Shown here piece by piece: positions 45,281-54,489 of a DNA stretch of 64,000 nt. A program made the translations under genes and the position numbers. The first letter of the stretch is position 1. Every line of letters begins with the position of its first letter. Location: contig NZ_BEWA01000027.1 in NCBI RefSeq assembly GCF_003112535.1, forward strand, positions 1-64,000, read 5' to 3'. The stretch comes from Streptomyces rishiriensis. Lineage in GTDB: Bacteria > Actinomycetota > Actinomycetes > Streptomycetales > Streptomycetaceae. The notes beneath the pieces were generated by a model, which ran no database searches, had not been told where the DNA came from, and saw only the letters and a program-made list of their open reading frames with translations.

Positions 45281-45414
45281 GCCGTACCCAGACCAGGAAC
45301 CGCCCCTCGCATGCCGCTGGCATACTGCGTTCAGCTCGCTCTGACCTTCCCCCCGGCAGCGTCACCGCGCAGCCGCGTTCGGGCCGCAGAGCAGTCTCGC
45401 TCCTCGGAGAGCCG

Positions 45415-45942
45415 ACACCGATCCGGCTTTCAGCCGAGCATCGGCTGTCCTGGTTGAACGACGGGGACGTCCTCGCGAGGTTGAGGACAAGCGCTACATC
45501 CGGCCCCCGACCCTGTACTGGCCGTGGCTGGGGGCCGTCAGCTCAACGCCATGCATCCTTTCGCGCCGCGAGCCTGCCTAATCCGTCTGGCCGCGGCACC
45601 GTTCCGGCGCACCTTTTTTGCCTACCAGCTCGCTTATGGGGTGATAGCCCGATCCGGCTGATCATCCGCCAAAGACCCCGTCCCGTGCCATACCTGCGAC
45701 TTCCATGGCTGCGCCAACCCCGCCCACCTTAGGCTCGGCCCCACGCGCCGAGAACCGAGCCGAGTGGAGGCTTCGACGAGGCGATCCCCACGGTCCGCTC
45801 GCGGATACGCGCGGGGCGGCCGCCGTACGCGCGCTGTTGCACACGTCATTCGTGCCGGCCGCGATCCGGTGAATCCCCCGAGGCGATCGAGAAGCGCATC
45901 AGCTCCGCTGAGGAAGCAGGGCTCCCACTCACCCTCTGGTGA
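45415..45942 (+). pseudogene. HNH endonuclease relic
   Basis: Fragments in three frames give EDKRYIRPPTLYWPWLGAV, AYQLAYGVIARSG then a stop, PCHTCDFHGCANPAHLRLG (the HNH CxxC...NPAHL core), RGDPHGPLADTRGAAGRTRA, and finally PEAIEKRISSAEEAGLPLTL with W and a stop at 45942. This is a near-complete actinomycete HNH protein broken by a nonsense codon and several frameshifts. It fills most of the space between the two intact defence operons. Confidence 0.7.
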
Positions 45943-46069
45943 CATCCGTCGCGTCGACGGTGCGATGCGCAACAGGTCACCGGTGCTTGTCAGAGGGGTG
46001 TCGGGCGATATGTGCACCGTGTAAGGATCAGTGCCACGTGCATGAGTCCGGTGAGACCTGGGAGAAGAG

Positions 46070-47281
46070 ATGGCGGACACGACCGCTCCGTTCGAGGCAT
46101 CGGCGTCCGCGGTTGGCTACGTATACCAGCTCCGCAAAGCCCTTCATTCCTGCGTCGACCAGCACGGCCGCGGGCTCGACTGGTGCATCGCCATCGAAGC
46201 CGGCGACGACGTCGAGGAAGTCGTCGAAGGCGGCAGGGTCCTGTACCAGCTCAAGCACCGGGCCGCCGGTGTCACCATGTCGGATTACAGCACGGACCTG
46301 TGGAAGACACTGCGGATCTGGGCGCACGGGATCACCAACAAGCAGCTGGACCTGGACGAGACAGACCTCTTCCTCCTGACCACCGCCGACCTGACGGCCG
46401 ATTCCGCCGGCTATCTCCTGCAGCCTGTCGCCTCCGGTGTCAGGGACGAGAGCCGAGCACTCAAGGCGCTGGAGGCGGCTCGGAAGGCTTCCACCAGCAA
46501 GGACAACAAGAAGGCGTACGAGGCCTTCGACAAGCTCTCAGCTGACGAGCGGCGGGACATGCTGGCCCGAATACAGGTCATCGGCAATGCTCCGGATGTT
46601 GACGAGGTGGAGAACCTGTTGTTGGAGCGCGTGGTCTCCGCTGTGGGGCATGCCTACGCCAAGCCATTCCTGCAGCGTCTGGAGGGCTGGTTCTACCAGC
46701 GCACGATCCGGCAGCTGCGCACGGACGAGATGGATGCGATCACGGGCGACGAGTTCGACCAGATCTTCACCGATCTCCGCAATCAGTTCCGCCCGGAGAA
46801 CCTGCCCATTGACGAGGACATCGCCGTCCTCGAACCCGATCCGTCGGACTACGCGAACATGACCTTCGTCCGCCAACTGGATCTCATCGACATCGGCAAG
46901 ACCAGGGTCGGCATCGCGGTGCGCGACTACATCCGCGCCTTCACCCAACGCTCCCGGTGGTCGGATGACAATCTGCTGCTGCCCGGAGAGATCAGCAAGT
47001 ACGAGCGCAGGCTCATCGAGGAATGGCAGGACCTCTTCGCGGAGATGGAAGACAACCTGGGAGCCGCGGCAACGGAAGCGGAGAAGCTGACGGCCGCCAA
47101 GGAGATCTACCGGTGGGCCACGCGCGAGGCACGGCCACGCATCCGCATCGGATGCGACGAGCCGTTCGTCTCCAAGGGCTCCTTCCACATCCTCGCCAAC
47201 GATCTACAGGTGGGCTGGCACATCGATTTCATGACGCGGCTCATGGCCGTCCTGGAGCCGGCGGGAGCAACGCAGGCGTGA
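46070..47281 (+). CDS. ABC-3C system effector component with nuclease-like N-terminal domain
   Basis: A 403-residue protein, first gene of a three-gene operon. The N-terminus, SASAVGYVYQLRKAL, DWCIAIEAGDDVEEVVE and VLYQLKHR (residues 59-64), has the spacing of a PD-(D/E)xK-type nuclease domain like that of Cap4 and related effectors: Asp46/47, then Gln60-x-Lys62. The long helical remainder ends in an RPRIRIGCDEPFVSKGSFH block and HIDFMTRLMA. In ABC-three-component systems this slot holds the effector. Catalysis is inferred from motif only. GGGAGAAGAG precedes the ATG; its stop overlaps the next start (GTGA). Confidence 0.65.
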   Translation: MADTTAPFEASASAVGYVYQLRKALHSCVDQHGRGLDWCIAIEAGDDVEEVVEGGRVLYQLKHRAAGVTMSDYSTDLWKTLRIWAHGITNKQLDLDETDLFLLTTADLTADSAGYLLQPVASGVRDESRALKALEAARKASTSKDNKKAYEAFDKLSADERRDMLARIQVIGNAPDVDEVENLLLERVVSAVGHAYAKPFLQRLEGWFYQRTIRQLRTDEMDAITGDEFDQIFTDLRNQFRPENLPIDEDIAVLEPDPSDYANMTFVRQLDLIDIGKTRVGIAVRDYIRAFTQRSRWSDDNLLLPGEISKYERRLIEEWQDLFAEMEDNLGAAATEAEKLTAAKEIYRWATREARPRIRIGCDEPFVSKGSFHILANDLQVGWHIDFMTRLMAVLEPAGATQA

Positions 47282-47769
47282 ACACCCTCACTCAATTCAG
47301 CCGGGAAGAACGCGCCCTGTACAACCCGGCGTTCACCGCACTGGTCACCTGCCGCGCCGTCCAGGGCCACGAAGTCCAGTACAGCCGTCCATGCCCGATC
47401 GCGGTTGCCGTCCTGTCCGCCGTAATGGCCCTGCAGCCGGCCGTGCGTCGCACGCTGCCGAAAACCCTCAACAGCGGGCTGACCCGATGGCTGGAGGAGA
47501 ACAAGGGCGTCAAAGTGACCATGTCACAGAACGCCACCGCCCTGGCCGCCGTGGTCCGCCCCGGCCTGCTCCTGGCCCTGCAGAGTGACGCCCTGCACGT
47601 CGATGAAGAGGGCCAGCTCACCGTGGCGCGGGGACGGCTCACGAAGACGATCAACGGCGCCACGGACGAAGTCCAGGCCATCCAGAAAGCGGCCCTCCTG
47701 CTGGGGCGCTGGCTCCCCAGCACGGGCAGCCTCAGTACCGTCATGACACTGCTAGGAGTCCGGCCGTGA
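47278..47769 (+). CDS. ABC-3C system middle component
   Basis: A 163-residue helical protein. It opens FSREERALYNPAFTALVTCR and contains VQYSRPCPIAVAVLSAVMAL and a C-terminal IQKAALLLGRWLPSTGSLST with VMTLLGVRP. The small size, the NPAF opening and the place between an effector and a DUF3732-type ATPase match the middle component of ABC-three-component systems. It starts with GTG overlapping the previous stop and ends overlapping the next start, so all three proteins are probably made in fixed ratio. Confidence 0.65.
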   Translation: MNTLTQFSREERALYNPAFTALVTCRAVQGHEVQYSRPCPIAVAVLSAVMALQPAVRRTLPKTLNSGLTRWLEENKGVKVTMSQNATALAAVVRPGLLLALQSDALHVDEEGQLTVARGRLTKTINGATDEVQAIQKAALLLGRWLPSTGSLSTVMTLLGVRP

Positions 47770-49721
47770 CGTTCCAGATCAGCGCCATCTCGATCTACAA
47801 CGAAGACGGCCGCATCCGCACCGTCCCCTTCAAGACCGGCAAGCTCAACATCATCACCGGCGACTCGCGACGCGGGAAGAGCGCCCTGCTCAACATCGTC
47901 GACTACTGCCTGGCCAGCAAGGACTACGTCATCAAGGGCGCGGCCCTGCGCAACTTCGTCCAGGTCTTCGCCGTCACCCTGGTCAAGGACCAACAGCAGC
48001 TGTTCGTCGCACGCCCGGCTCCAGCGGGCAAGGCTGCCACCGCGACCACGATGTGCGTCGTCTCCCAAGCCCTTGACGCACCGCCGCCGCAGCGCTCCGA
48101 GCTGACCTTCTCCACCCCGCTCGACATCGCCAAGGATGTCCTGTCGGAGTTCGCCGGTATCGACCGCACGGTGCGGATCCCGGCCGTGCGCAGCGCTACC
48201 CCGATCCCGCCGTCGGTGCGCCATGCGCTCTTCTTCTGTCTGCAGAAGCAGAACGAGGTCGCCAATCCGGACCTGCTGTTCCACTCGCAGGGCGAGGAGT
48301 TCCTGCCGGCGACGATCCGGGCGATGATCCCCTACTTCCTCGGTGCCGTCGATCCCGAACAGGCGCTGCTGGAAAACCGGCTGCGTCTTCTGCGTCAGGA
48401 CCTCGCGCAGATGGAGGCAGCGGTGGCTGCTGCCCGCAGCCTGTCGCCGGCGTCCGGGCAGGCACTGGCCCTGGTGACCGAAGCCGTCGAGGCAGGTCTG
48501 CTGGAACCGCTGCCTCGGGAGGACATGACGGCAGAGAGGGCGGTGGAACATCTGCGCGATGCCATCGCCGAGACCGCCCCCACGCAGACGCCTGATGCCG
48601 GAGAGGATCCGGTCGCCGCCCTCGTTGAGCAGCGCCGAGAGCTGCGTGAGCAGCACGGACGGGCTCGCGCCCGCATCGCCAACCTGAAGCGAGCAGCTCG
48701 GGAGAATGGTGAATTTCTCGAGCAAGCGGCAGAGCAGCATGCCCGCCTGGCCACGCTCAACCTCTTCACACCTGCCAACGCCCCGGACCGGGAGGCTCGT
48801 TGCCCGGTGTGCGACAGCCACCAGTCTCAGTTGAGCCAGATCGCGGAGGTCATCAACCGCGACCTCGGCCGCCTCGACGCCGACATGACCGTCATCGGCA
48901 GCGACACCCCCGAAATCAACGCCCTCATCGCAGCGGAAGAAGGCACGCTGCAGGAGATCCGCAGTGCTCTGGGCCGCAATCAGGAGCAGCTCGATACGCT
49001 GACCGCCGGACAGCGCGCTGCGCAAGGCCAGGCGGACGCCGCGCGACGAGCGGTGCTTGTCCAAGGCCGCATCAGTCTTTTCCTGGAGACGGCCGGACGC
49101 CACGTCCAAGGCCCTCAAGTCGTGGACCGGCGCGAAGAGATCAGAGCGAAGATCGCAGAATTTGAGGAGGCTATCGGAGCCGGAGCACGAGACGACCGGC
49201 TCAACAGCTTCGTCTCCCGGATCAACACGAAGATCAAGGACAAGGCCGTCGCCCTGGATCTCGAACACAAGGAGTCACCCATCCGCCTTGACCCGCGAGG
49301 GCTGACCGTCGTCGCGGACACCACCCGCGGACCGGTCCGCCTGGCCGACATGGGCGGCGGCGAGAACTGGCTCGGCTACCACGTCGCCACCCTCCTCAGC
49401 ATGCACGAGTGGTTCTCCGAACAACGCAATCCCGTGCCCCGCTTCCTCATCCTCGACCAGCCGTCCCAGGTTTACTTCCCCGAAGACGCCCCGGACGGCA
49501 CCGCCTTGGCCGGACCCGACAGAACCGCCTTGCTCAACCTCTACAGGACCATCCAGAACACGGTCGACGCCCTTGACGGCGACTTCCAGGTGATCGTGAT
49601 GGAGCACGCGGACCTGGACGACGAGCCCTTCCGCAGCTCGGTCGAAGCACGTTGGCGGCGCAGCAACGGCCAGGCTCTCGTACCCCAGGATTGGATCACC
49701 GAAGAGATCGATGACGACTGA
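47766..49721 (+). CDS. DUF3732 SMC/Rad50-like ATPase (ABC-3C ATPase)
   Basis: A 651-residue ABC ATPase with split head and central coiled coil. Walker A is GDSRRGKSA at 32-40, followed by LLNIVDYCLAS. The coiled coil is interrupted by a zinc-hook-like CPVCDS near 348. The signature block is VRLADMGGGENWLGYHVATL near 525-545, Walker B is FLILDQPSQVYFPEDAPD near 560, and a conserved VIVMEHADLDD follows. The DQPSQVYFP motif is typical of DUF3732 proteins. It should sense or load on nucleic acid and license the effector. GTG start, GGAG upstream. Confidence 0.82.
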   Translation: MTFQISAISIYNEDGRIRTVPFKTGKLNIITGDSRRGKSALLNIVDYCLASKDYVIKGAALRNFVQVFAVTLVKDQQQLFVARPAPAGKAATATTMCVVSQALDAPPPQRSELTFSTPLDIAKDVLSEFAGIDRTVRIPAVRSATPIPPSVRHALFFCLQKQNEVANPDLLFHSQGEEFLPATIRAMIPYFLGAVDPEQALLENRLRLLRQDLAQMEAAVAAARSLSPASGQALALVTEAVEAGLLEPLPREDMTAERAVEHLRDAIAETAPTQTPDAGEDPVAALVEQRRELREQHGRARARIANLKRAARENGEFLEQAAEQHARLATLNLFTPANAPDREARCPVCDSHQSQLSQIAEVINRDLGRLDADMTVIGSDTPEINALIAAEEGTLQEIRSALGRNQEQLDTLTAGQRAAQGQADAARRAVLVQGRISLFLETAGRHVQGPQVVDRREEIRAKIAEFEEAIGAGARDDRLNSFVSRINTKIKDKAVALDLEHKESPIRLDPRGLTVVADTTRGPVRLADMGGGENWLGYHVATLLSMHEWFSEQRNPVPRFLILDQPSQVYFPEDAPDGTALAGPDRTALLNLYRTIQNTVDALDGDFQVIVMEHADLDDEPFRSSVEARWRRSNGQALVPQDWITEEIDDD

Positions 49722-49769
49722 CACTTCCGCGCCCTCTGCACGCTGTGCTCAGTCCCACCTGCCAAAGTG

Positions 49770-49930
49770 CGCTTCCGACTGCTGACCATGGGCCGTCACC
49801 TCTCGTAGCTGCATTCGTTCGTATCAGTGCCACACAATCAGCTCAAGGTCGTGCTCCATCAGGAAGTTCTGGAGGAAAGGCTTCCTCACCAGGATCGTGT
49901 CTGCGCGAGCGAAACGGGCTTGCTCCAGCC
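49770..49930 (-). other. Possible coding relic of unknown family
   Basis: The reverse strand reads ARADTILVRKPFLQNFLMEH then DLELIVWH, a TGA, and YERMQLREV. The amino-acid pattern looks coding across the stop, suggesting a decayed gene end. I do not recognise the family. Confidence 0.3.
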
Positions 49931-50298
49931 GAGCGGCGGGACAGGAACGCGGTCCGACTGTGACCGGCTGGGCCGGCTGGCCGCCGCGTTGGCCGAACTC
50001 CCCCGACGGGGGCCAGGTCTTCGACCGCGGCTACCTCTCGGAAGCGTCCATGGCCAAGCTCTTCACCACCAAGCCAACCGGACCCGAACCGTAGATCACC
50101 CCGCGACCGGAACCGAAACAGTTGGCGTGAATACACCATCACGCGGAACATGACCAGACGCTGGAGAAGTCAGCTAAAAACCAGCCTGTTCGGCGGACGC
50201 CTTCCGCAGAAGGTGAAGCTTTCCATCCTGGTAGGCGGTCATCCAGGCAGAGAACTCTACCCCCCACGAGACTGCCAAGTGATGGCAAACTGACGGTC
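49931..50298. promoter_or_regulatory. Gene-free spacer with inverted repeat TGCCA-N5-TGGCA
   Basis: No convincing gene is present. At 50273-50287 the sequence TGCCAAGTGATGGCA is an inverted repeat with 5-bp arms, suitable for a dimeric regulator. It lies just before a 23-codon frame. Confidence 0.4.
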
Positions 50299-50370
50299 AT
50301 GACCAGCCCCGCTCTCAGTGAGCTGGGCGCTTTTCCCGAGGCCATGGACCGCGTCCTGCATCGCATCTGA
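50299..50370 (+). pseudogene. Possible truncated HxlR-type regulator start
   Basis: MTSPALSELGAFPEAMDRVL then HRI and a stop. The AMDRVLHRI segment resembles the run-up to the GDKWT core of HxlR regulators, and an operator-like palindrome precedes it. Only 23 codons remain, so the call is tentative. Confidence 0.3.
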
Positions 50371-50474
50371 CGATCCGGCCGGATGCAAACCGGCGATGCC
50401 GACGACGCGGGTTCCGCCTCCAGGCACGCCGACGAACCAGGCCATCGACATTCCGCCGATCGGAAAGCGTACGC

Positions 50475-51113
50475 ATGTCAACTGAACTCACCGAGTCAGC
50501 TGTTCCTCCCCCCACCGAGCACTCCGCCGCGCCGTCTCGGCGCACGTTCATCGCGACGACCACCGCGGTCGGTGGTGCCGTGGTGGCGGGCGGCCTGATG
50601 ACGGGTCCGGCCGCCCTTGCCGCCGAGACCGGAGCCGCCGAGGCGCCGCCGAGCAGTCGTGTCTCGCTGACGGTCAACGGGAAGCGCCACGCCCTCACGG
50701 TCGACAACCGGACCTCGCTGCTGGACCTCCTGCGCGAACACCTGGACCTGCCCGGTTCGAAGAAGGGCTGCAACGCCGGTGCCTGCGGCGCCTGCACGGT
50801 CCTCGTCGACGGGCGACGGGTCAACTCCTGCCTGACGCTGGCGGTGCGCTTGGAGGGCGCCGAGGTCACCACCGTCGAGGGCCTGGCCGACGGCGACGGA
50901 CTGCACCCGCTGCAGCAGGCGTTCATCGAGCAGGACGCCTTCCAGTGCGGCTACTGCACGCCTGGTCAGATCATGTCCGGCGTCGGCTGCATCCAGGAGG
51001 GCCACACCGGATCGGCGGACGAGATCCGGGAGTGGATGAGCGGCAACATCTGCCGCTGCGGCTGCTACGTGAAGATCGTGCGCGCGGTCGAGCAGACCGC
51101 CCACGGGAAATGA
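50475..51113 (+). CDS. paoA: Aldehyde oxidoreductase [2Fe-2S] subunit, Tat-exported
   Basis: A 212-residue iron-sulfur subunit. The twin-arginine signal SRRTFIATTTAVGGAVVAGG at 21-40 directs folded export. The plant-ferredoxin cluster uses Cys99, 104, 107 and 119 (GCNAGACGACTVLV), and the second cluster uses Cys158, 161, 193 and 195 (QCGYCTPGQ, CRCGC). This matches PaoA/YagT of the periplasmic aldehyde oxidoreductase; only this subunit carries the signal and carries the others across. First gene of paoABC, 12 bases before paoB. Confidence 0.9.
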   Translation: MSTELTESAVPPPTEHSAAPSRRTFIATTTAVGGAVVAGGLMTGPAALAAETGAAEAPPSSRVSLTVNGKRHALTVDNRTSLLDLLREHLDLPGSKKGCNAGACGACTVLVDGRRVNSCLTLAVRLEGAEVTTVEGLADGDGLHPLQQAFIEQDAFQCGYCTPGQIMSGVGCIQEGHTGSADEIREWMSGNICRCGCYVKIVRAVEQTAHGK

Positions 51114-51125
51114 GACCCGCCTCCC

Positions 51126-52106
51126 ATGTATCCCTTCACCTTCACCAAGGTCTCCGACACGGCCGAAGCACTCAACGCCGGTCATCGCGGCGGGCGTTAC
51201 ATCGCCGGGGGCACCACTCTGGTCGATCTGATGCGTGAGACGGTCGAACGTCCCGAGACGCTGGTCGACATCAGCGCGCTGCCACTGCGCGGGGTCACGG
51301 TCACCGAGCGCGGAGGCCTGCGTATCGGCGCGTTGGTGCGGATGGCGGAGGCCGCAGCCCATGCCAAGGTCCGCACCACCTACCCGGTCATCTCCGAGGC
51401 GCTGGAGCTGAGCGCCTCGGCGCAGTTGCGGAACATGGCCACCATCGGCGGGAACATCATGCAGCGCACCCGCTGTACATACTTCCGTGACGTGACCGCC
51501 GGCTGCAACAAGCGCGAGCCCGGCTCGGGCTGCGCCGCACGGGACGGCTTCAACCGCACCCACGCGATCCTCGGCACCTCCGACGCCTGCGTGGCCACCC
51601 ACCCGTCCGATGTCGCCGTGGCGTTCGCGGCGCTGCAAGCGACCGTGCACGTGGTGGGGCCGGACGGCGCGCGCAGCATCCCCTTCGCCGACTTCCTGCT
51701 GCGGCCCGGCAGCACTCCAGAGCGTGAACAGGCCCTGCAGAAGGGTGAGTTGATTACCGCAGTGGAGATCCCGGCCTTTCCGCGCCCGCTGAAGTCCGGC
51801 TATCTGAAGGTGCGTGACCGGCAGTCGTACGAGTTCGCCCTGACCTCGGCGGCGGTCGCGCTGCACGTGCGCGGCGGAGTGATCCGCGAGGCGAAGGTGG
51901 CCGCCGGTGGTGTGGGCACCGTGCCCTGGAAGCTGCCCGCCGTCGAGAAACACCTCATCGGCGAGCGGCCCTCGCAGGCGCTGTGGGCTGAAGCAGCGAA
52001 GCATGCGGCGGACGGGGCCCGGCCGCTGGAGCACAACCGCTTCAAGGTCGAACTCCTGAAACGCACCGTCGAGCGCCAGCTGCGCATCGTAGGAGGTACC
52101 AAGTGA
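51126..52106 (+). CDS. paoB: Aldehyde oxidoreductase FAD-binding subunit
   Basis: A 326-residue FAD subunit (YagS type). The FAD loops are YIAGGTTLVDLMRETVERPE and ATIGGNIMQRTRC. It also has the extra cysteine set Cys117, 127, 136 and 155 (CTYFRD, GCNKR, SGCAARDG, DACVATHP) that ligates the unusual additional [4Fe-4S] cluster of PaoB, absent from plain xanthine dehydrogenases. It transfers electrons from the molybdenum site. Its end overlaps the paoC start (GTGA). Confidence 0.9.
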   Translation: MYPFTFTKVSDTAEALNAGHRGGRYIAGGTTLVDLMRETVERPETLVDISALPLRGVTVTERGGLRIGALVRMAEAAAHAKVRTTYPVISEALELSASAQLRNMATIGGNIMQRTRCTYFRDVTAGCNKREPGSGCAARDGFNRTHAILGTSDACVATHPSDVAVAFAALQATVHVVGPDGARSIPFADFLLRPGSTPEREQALQKGELITAVEIPAFPRPLKSGYLKVRDRQSYEFALTSAAVALHVRGGVIREAKVAAGGVGTVPWKLPAVEKHLIGERPSQALWAEAAKHAADGARPLEHNRFKVELLKRTVERQLRIVGGTK

Positions 52107-54298
52107 GCCCGCAGCCGCAGGCAGCCGTCGGAGCGCCGCTGACCCGGGTGGACGGCCGGCTGAAGGTGACAGGGAAGGCGACGTACGCCGCCGAACACGA
52201 CATCGAAGGCGTCGTCCACGCCGTCATCGTCGACAGCACCATAGGTCGCGGACGCATCACCGGCATCGACACCCGCGCGGCCCTGGCCCAGCCCGGCGTC
52301 ATCAAGGTCATCAGTCACCTCAACGCGCCCAGGCTGGTCTACCGCGGCAACCCGGAGTCGATTGATCCGCCGGGCAACAAACAGCTGCGGATATTCCAGG
52401 ACGACAAGGTCCTCTTCCACGGTCAGCCGGTCGCCGTCGTGGTGGCCACCACCCTGGAGACGGCGCAACACGCGGCGAGCCTGGTGAAGGTCCGCTATGA
52501 CGCCACGAAGTCGTCGACCGACATGGCCTCCGCGCCGGCCGGCGAACCCGTGAACTATGCGCGCGGCGACGCGGACAAGGCGTTCGCATCCGCCGCCGTC
52601 CGGCTGGACGTCACCTACCAGCAGCCCCGCGCCCATCACAACGCGATGGAGCCGCATGCCACCATCGCCCGCTGGGACGGCGACAAACTCACCCTGTGGG
52701 ACAAGACCCAGTGGCCCGTCGGTACGCAGAAGGACGTCGCCGCCCAGTTCGGCATCCCGAACGACTCGGTGCGCATCATCGCGCCGTTCGTCGGCGGCGG
52801 GTTCGGCAGTGCCATTCGTGCCTGGCCCCACATCGCCACCGCGGCGATCGCCGCCCGTGAGACCGGCCGCCCGGTCAAGCTCGTGCTGTCCCGCAAGCAG
52901 ATGTACTTCGGGACGGGTTACCGGCCCGCGTACGAGTACCGGGTGCGCCTGGGCAGCGACCGGCGCGGACGGGTGAGCGCCATGGTCCAACACCTGAAGT
53001 CCGAAACCTCGACGTACGAGAACTTCACCGAGGGCGTCCTGCACGCCGGGCAGATGGTCTACAACGCGCCCAACGTCCGCCAGGACTACCGGACGGTGCC
53101 GCTGGACGTGAACACCCCGGTGTGGATGCGCGGTCCAGGCTTCGCCACCGCCGCCTTCGCCGTCGAGTCGGCGATGGACGAACTCGCCCACAAGCTGGGC
53201 ATCGACCCCATCGAGTTGCGCCTGCGCAACGAACCGGAGGAGGACCCGTCCAACGGGCTGCCGTTCTCCACCCGGCGGCTGCGCGAGTGCCTCGCCACCG
53301 GTGCCCGCGAGTTCGGCTGGAGCCGGCGCAACCCCAAGCCACGCTCCACCCGCGACGGCGACTGGCTGATCGGCACCGGCATGGCCATCGGCATCATGGA
53401 CGTCCCGCGGATGCCGGCCCAGGCCCGGGTCAGGCTGGATGCCGACGGCACCGCCCTGGTCGAGGCCGCGACCAGCGACATGGGGCCGGGTACCTACACC
53501 TCCCAGGCCCAGGTCGCCGCGGACGCGCTCGGCCTGACGATGCGAAATGTGACCTTCCGGCTCGGCGACTCCACCATGCCGCCGACCCCGCCCCACGGCG
53601 GCTCGATGACCATGGCCATGGTCGGATCCGCCGTCCAGGACGGCTGCGACACCGTACGGAAGCAGGCGATCAAGCTCGCCGTCGAGGACGAGCGCTCGCC
53701 GCTGTACGGCGCCGACGCCGGCAACGTCGTAGTCCGCGGCGGACGACTGCACGTGAAGGACAACCCGGCACGCGGCGAGACCTACGGGCAGCTACTGACC
53801 CGCAACAACCGCACCCACCTCGAAGTCCTCGGGTCCTACACCCCCGGCGAGACCCGGTTCTCCATGTACAGCTACAGCGTGACGTTCGCCGAAGTCGCCG
53901 TCGACGCCCGCCTGGGGCTGGTAAGGGTGCGGCGGATGCTCGGCGTCTACGACGCGGGCCGCATCATCAGCCCCAAGCTCGCCGACAGCCAGGCCCTCGG
54001 CGGCCAGGTCGGCGGCATCGGCGCGGCGCTGCTGGAGCACACGGTCACCGACCACCGCGACGGCCGGATCGTCAACGCCGACCTCGCCAACTACATGGTC
54101 CCGGTCAACGCCGACATCCCCGACCTGCGGGCAATCTTCCTCGACGGTGGCGATGACCGGAAAGCCGACCCCATCGGCGTCAAGGGCCTGGGGGAAGTGG
54201 TCCACATCGGCGTGGCACCCGCCATCGCCAACGCGGTCTTCCACGCCACCGGCCGCCGCGTCCGCGAACTGCCCATCACCGTGGAAGCCCTGCTCTGA
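52103..54298 (+). CDS. paoC: Aldehyde oxidoreductase molybdenum-binding subunit
   Basis: A 731-residue molybdopterin subunit. Landmarks are RVDGRLKVTGKATYAAEHDI at the start, PHATIARWDGDKLTLWDKTQ, the APFVGGGFGSAIRAWPH cofactor loop, MRGPGFATAAFAVESAMDEL, DMGPGTYTSQAQVAADALGL and the catalytic glutamate in KGLGEVVHIGVAPAIANAV near residue 697. It oxidises aldehydes to carboxylic acids using water. GTG start coupled to paoB. No signal peptide; export relies on PaoA. Confidence 0.93.
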   Translation: MSPQPQAAVGAPLTRVDGRLKVTGKATYAAEHDIEGVVHAVIVDSTIGRGRITGIDTRAALAQPGVIKVISHLNAPRLVYRGNPESIDPPGNKQLRIFQDDKVLFHGQPVAVVVATTLETAQHAASLVKVRYDATKSSTDMASAPAGEPVNYARGDADKAFASAAVRLDVTYQQPRAHHNAMEPHATIARWDGDKLTLWDKTQWPVGTQKDVAAQFGIPNDSVRIIAPFVGGGFGSAIRAWPHIATAAIAARETGRPVKLVLSRKQMYFGTGYRPAYEYRVRLGSDRRGRVSAMVQHLKSETSTYENFTEGVLHAGQMVYNAPNVRQDYRTVPLDVNTPVWMRGPGFATAAFAVESAMDELAHKLGIDPIELRLRNEPEEDPSNGLPFSTRRLRECLATGAREFGWSRRNPKPRSTRDGDWLIGTGMAIGIMDVPRMPAQARVRLDADGTALVEAATSDMGPGTYTSQAQVAADALGLTMRNVTFRLGDSTMPPTPPHGGSMTMAMVGSAVQDGCDTVRKQAIKLAVEDERSPLYGADAGNVVVRGGRLHVKDNPARGETYGQLLTRNNRTHLEVLGSYTPGETRFSMYSYSVTFAEVAVDARLGLVRVRRMLGVYDAGRIISPKLADSQALGGQVGGIGAALLEHTVTDHRDGRIVNADLANYMVPVNADIPDLRAIFLDGGDDRKADPIGVKGLGEVVHIGVAPAIANAVFHATGRRVRELPITVEALL

Positions 54299-54489
54299 GC
54301 CACCCGGGTGCTCGCCCGGTCCGAGCTCCCGGCGCCCGCCCGACCGTCCGGCGGCAGACCATGCCCTGCCGCCGGACCGACAGGGCCGCCGCCGTGTCTC
54401 TCCTCCCCCGGACGACACAGCGGCGGCCCTCCTCCTCCCAAGCCGTCACCTCAACGACGTCCCACGTCGTCCCACCCGGAGACCCGCCC

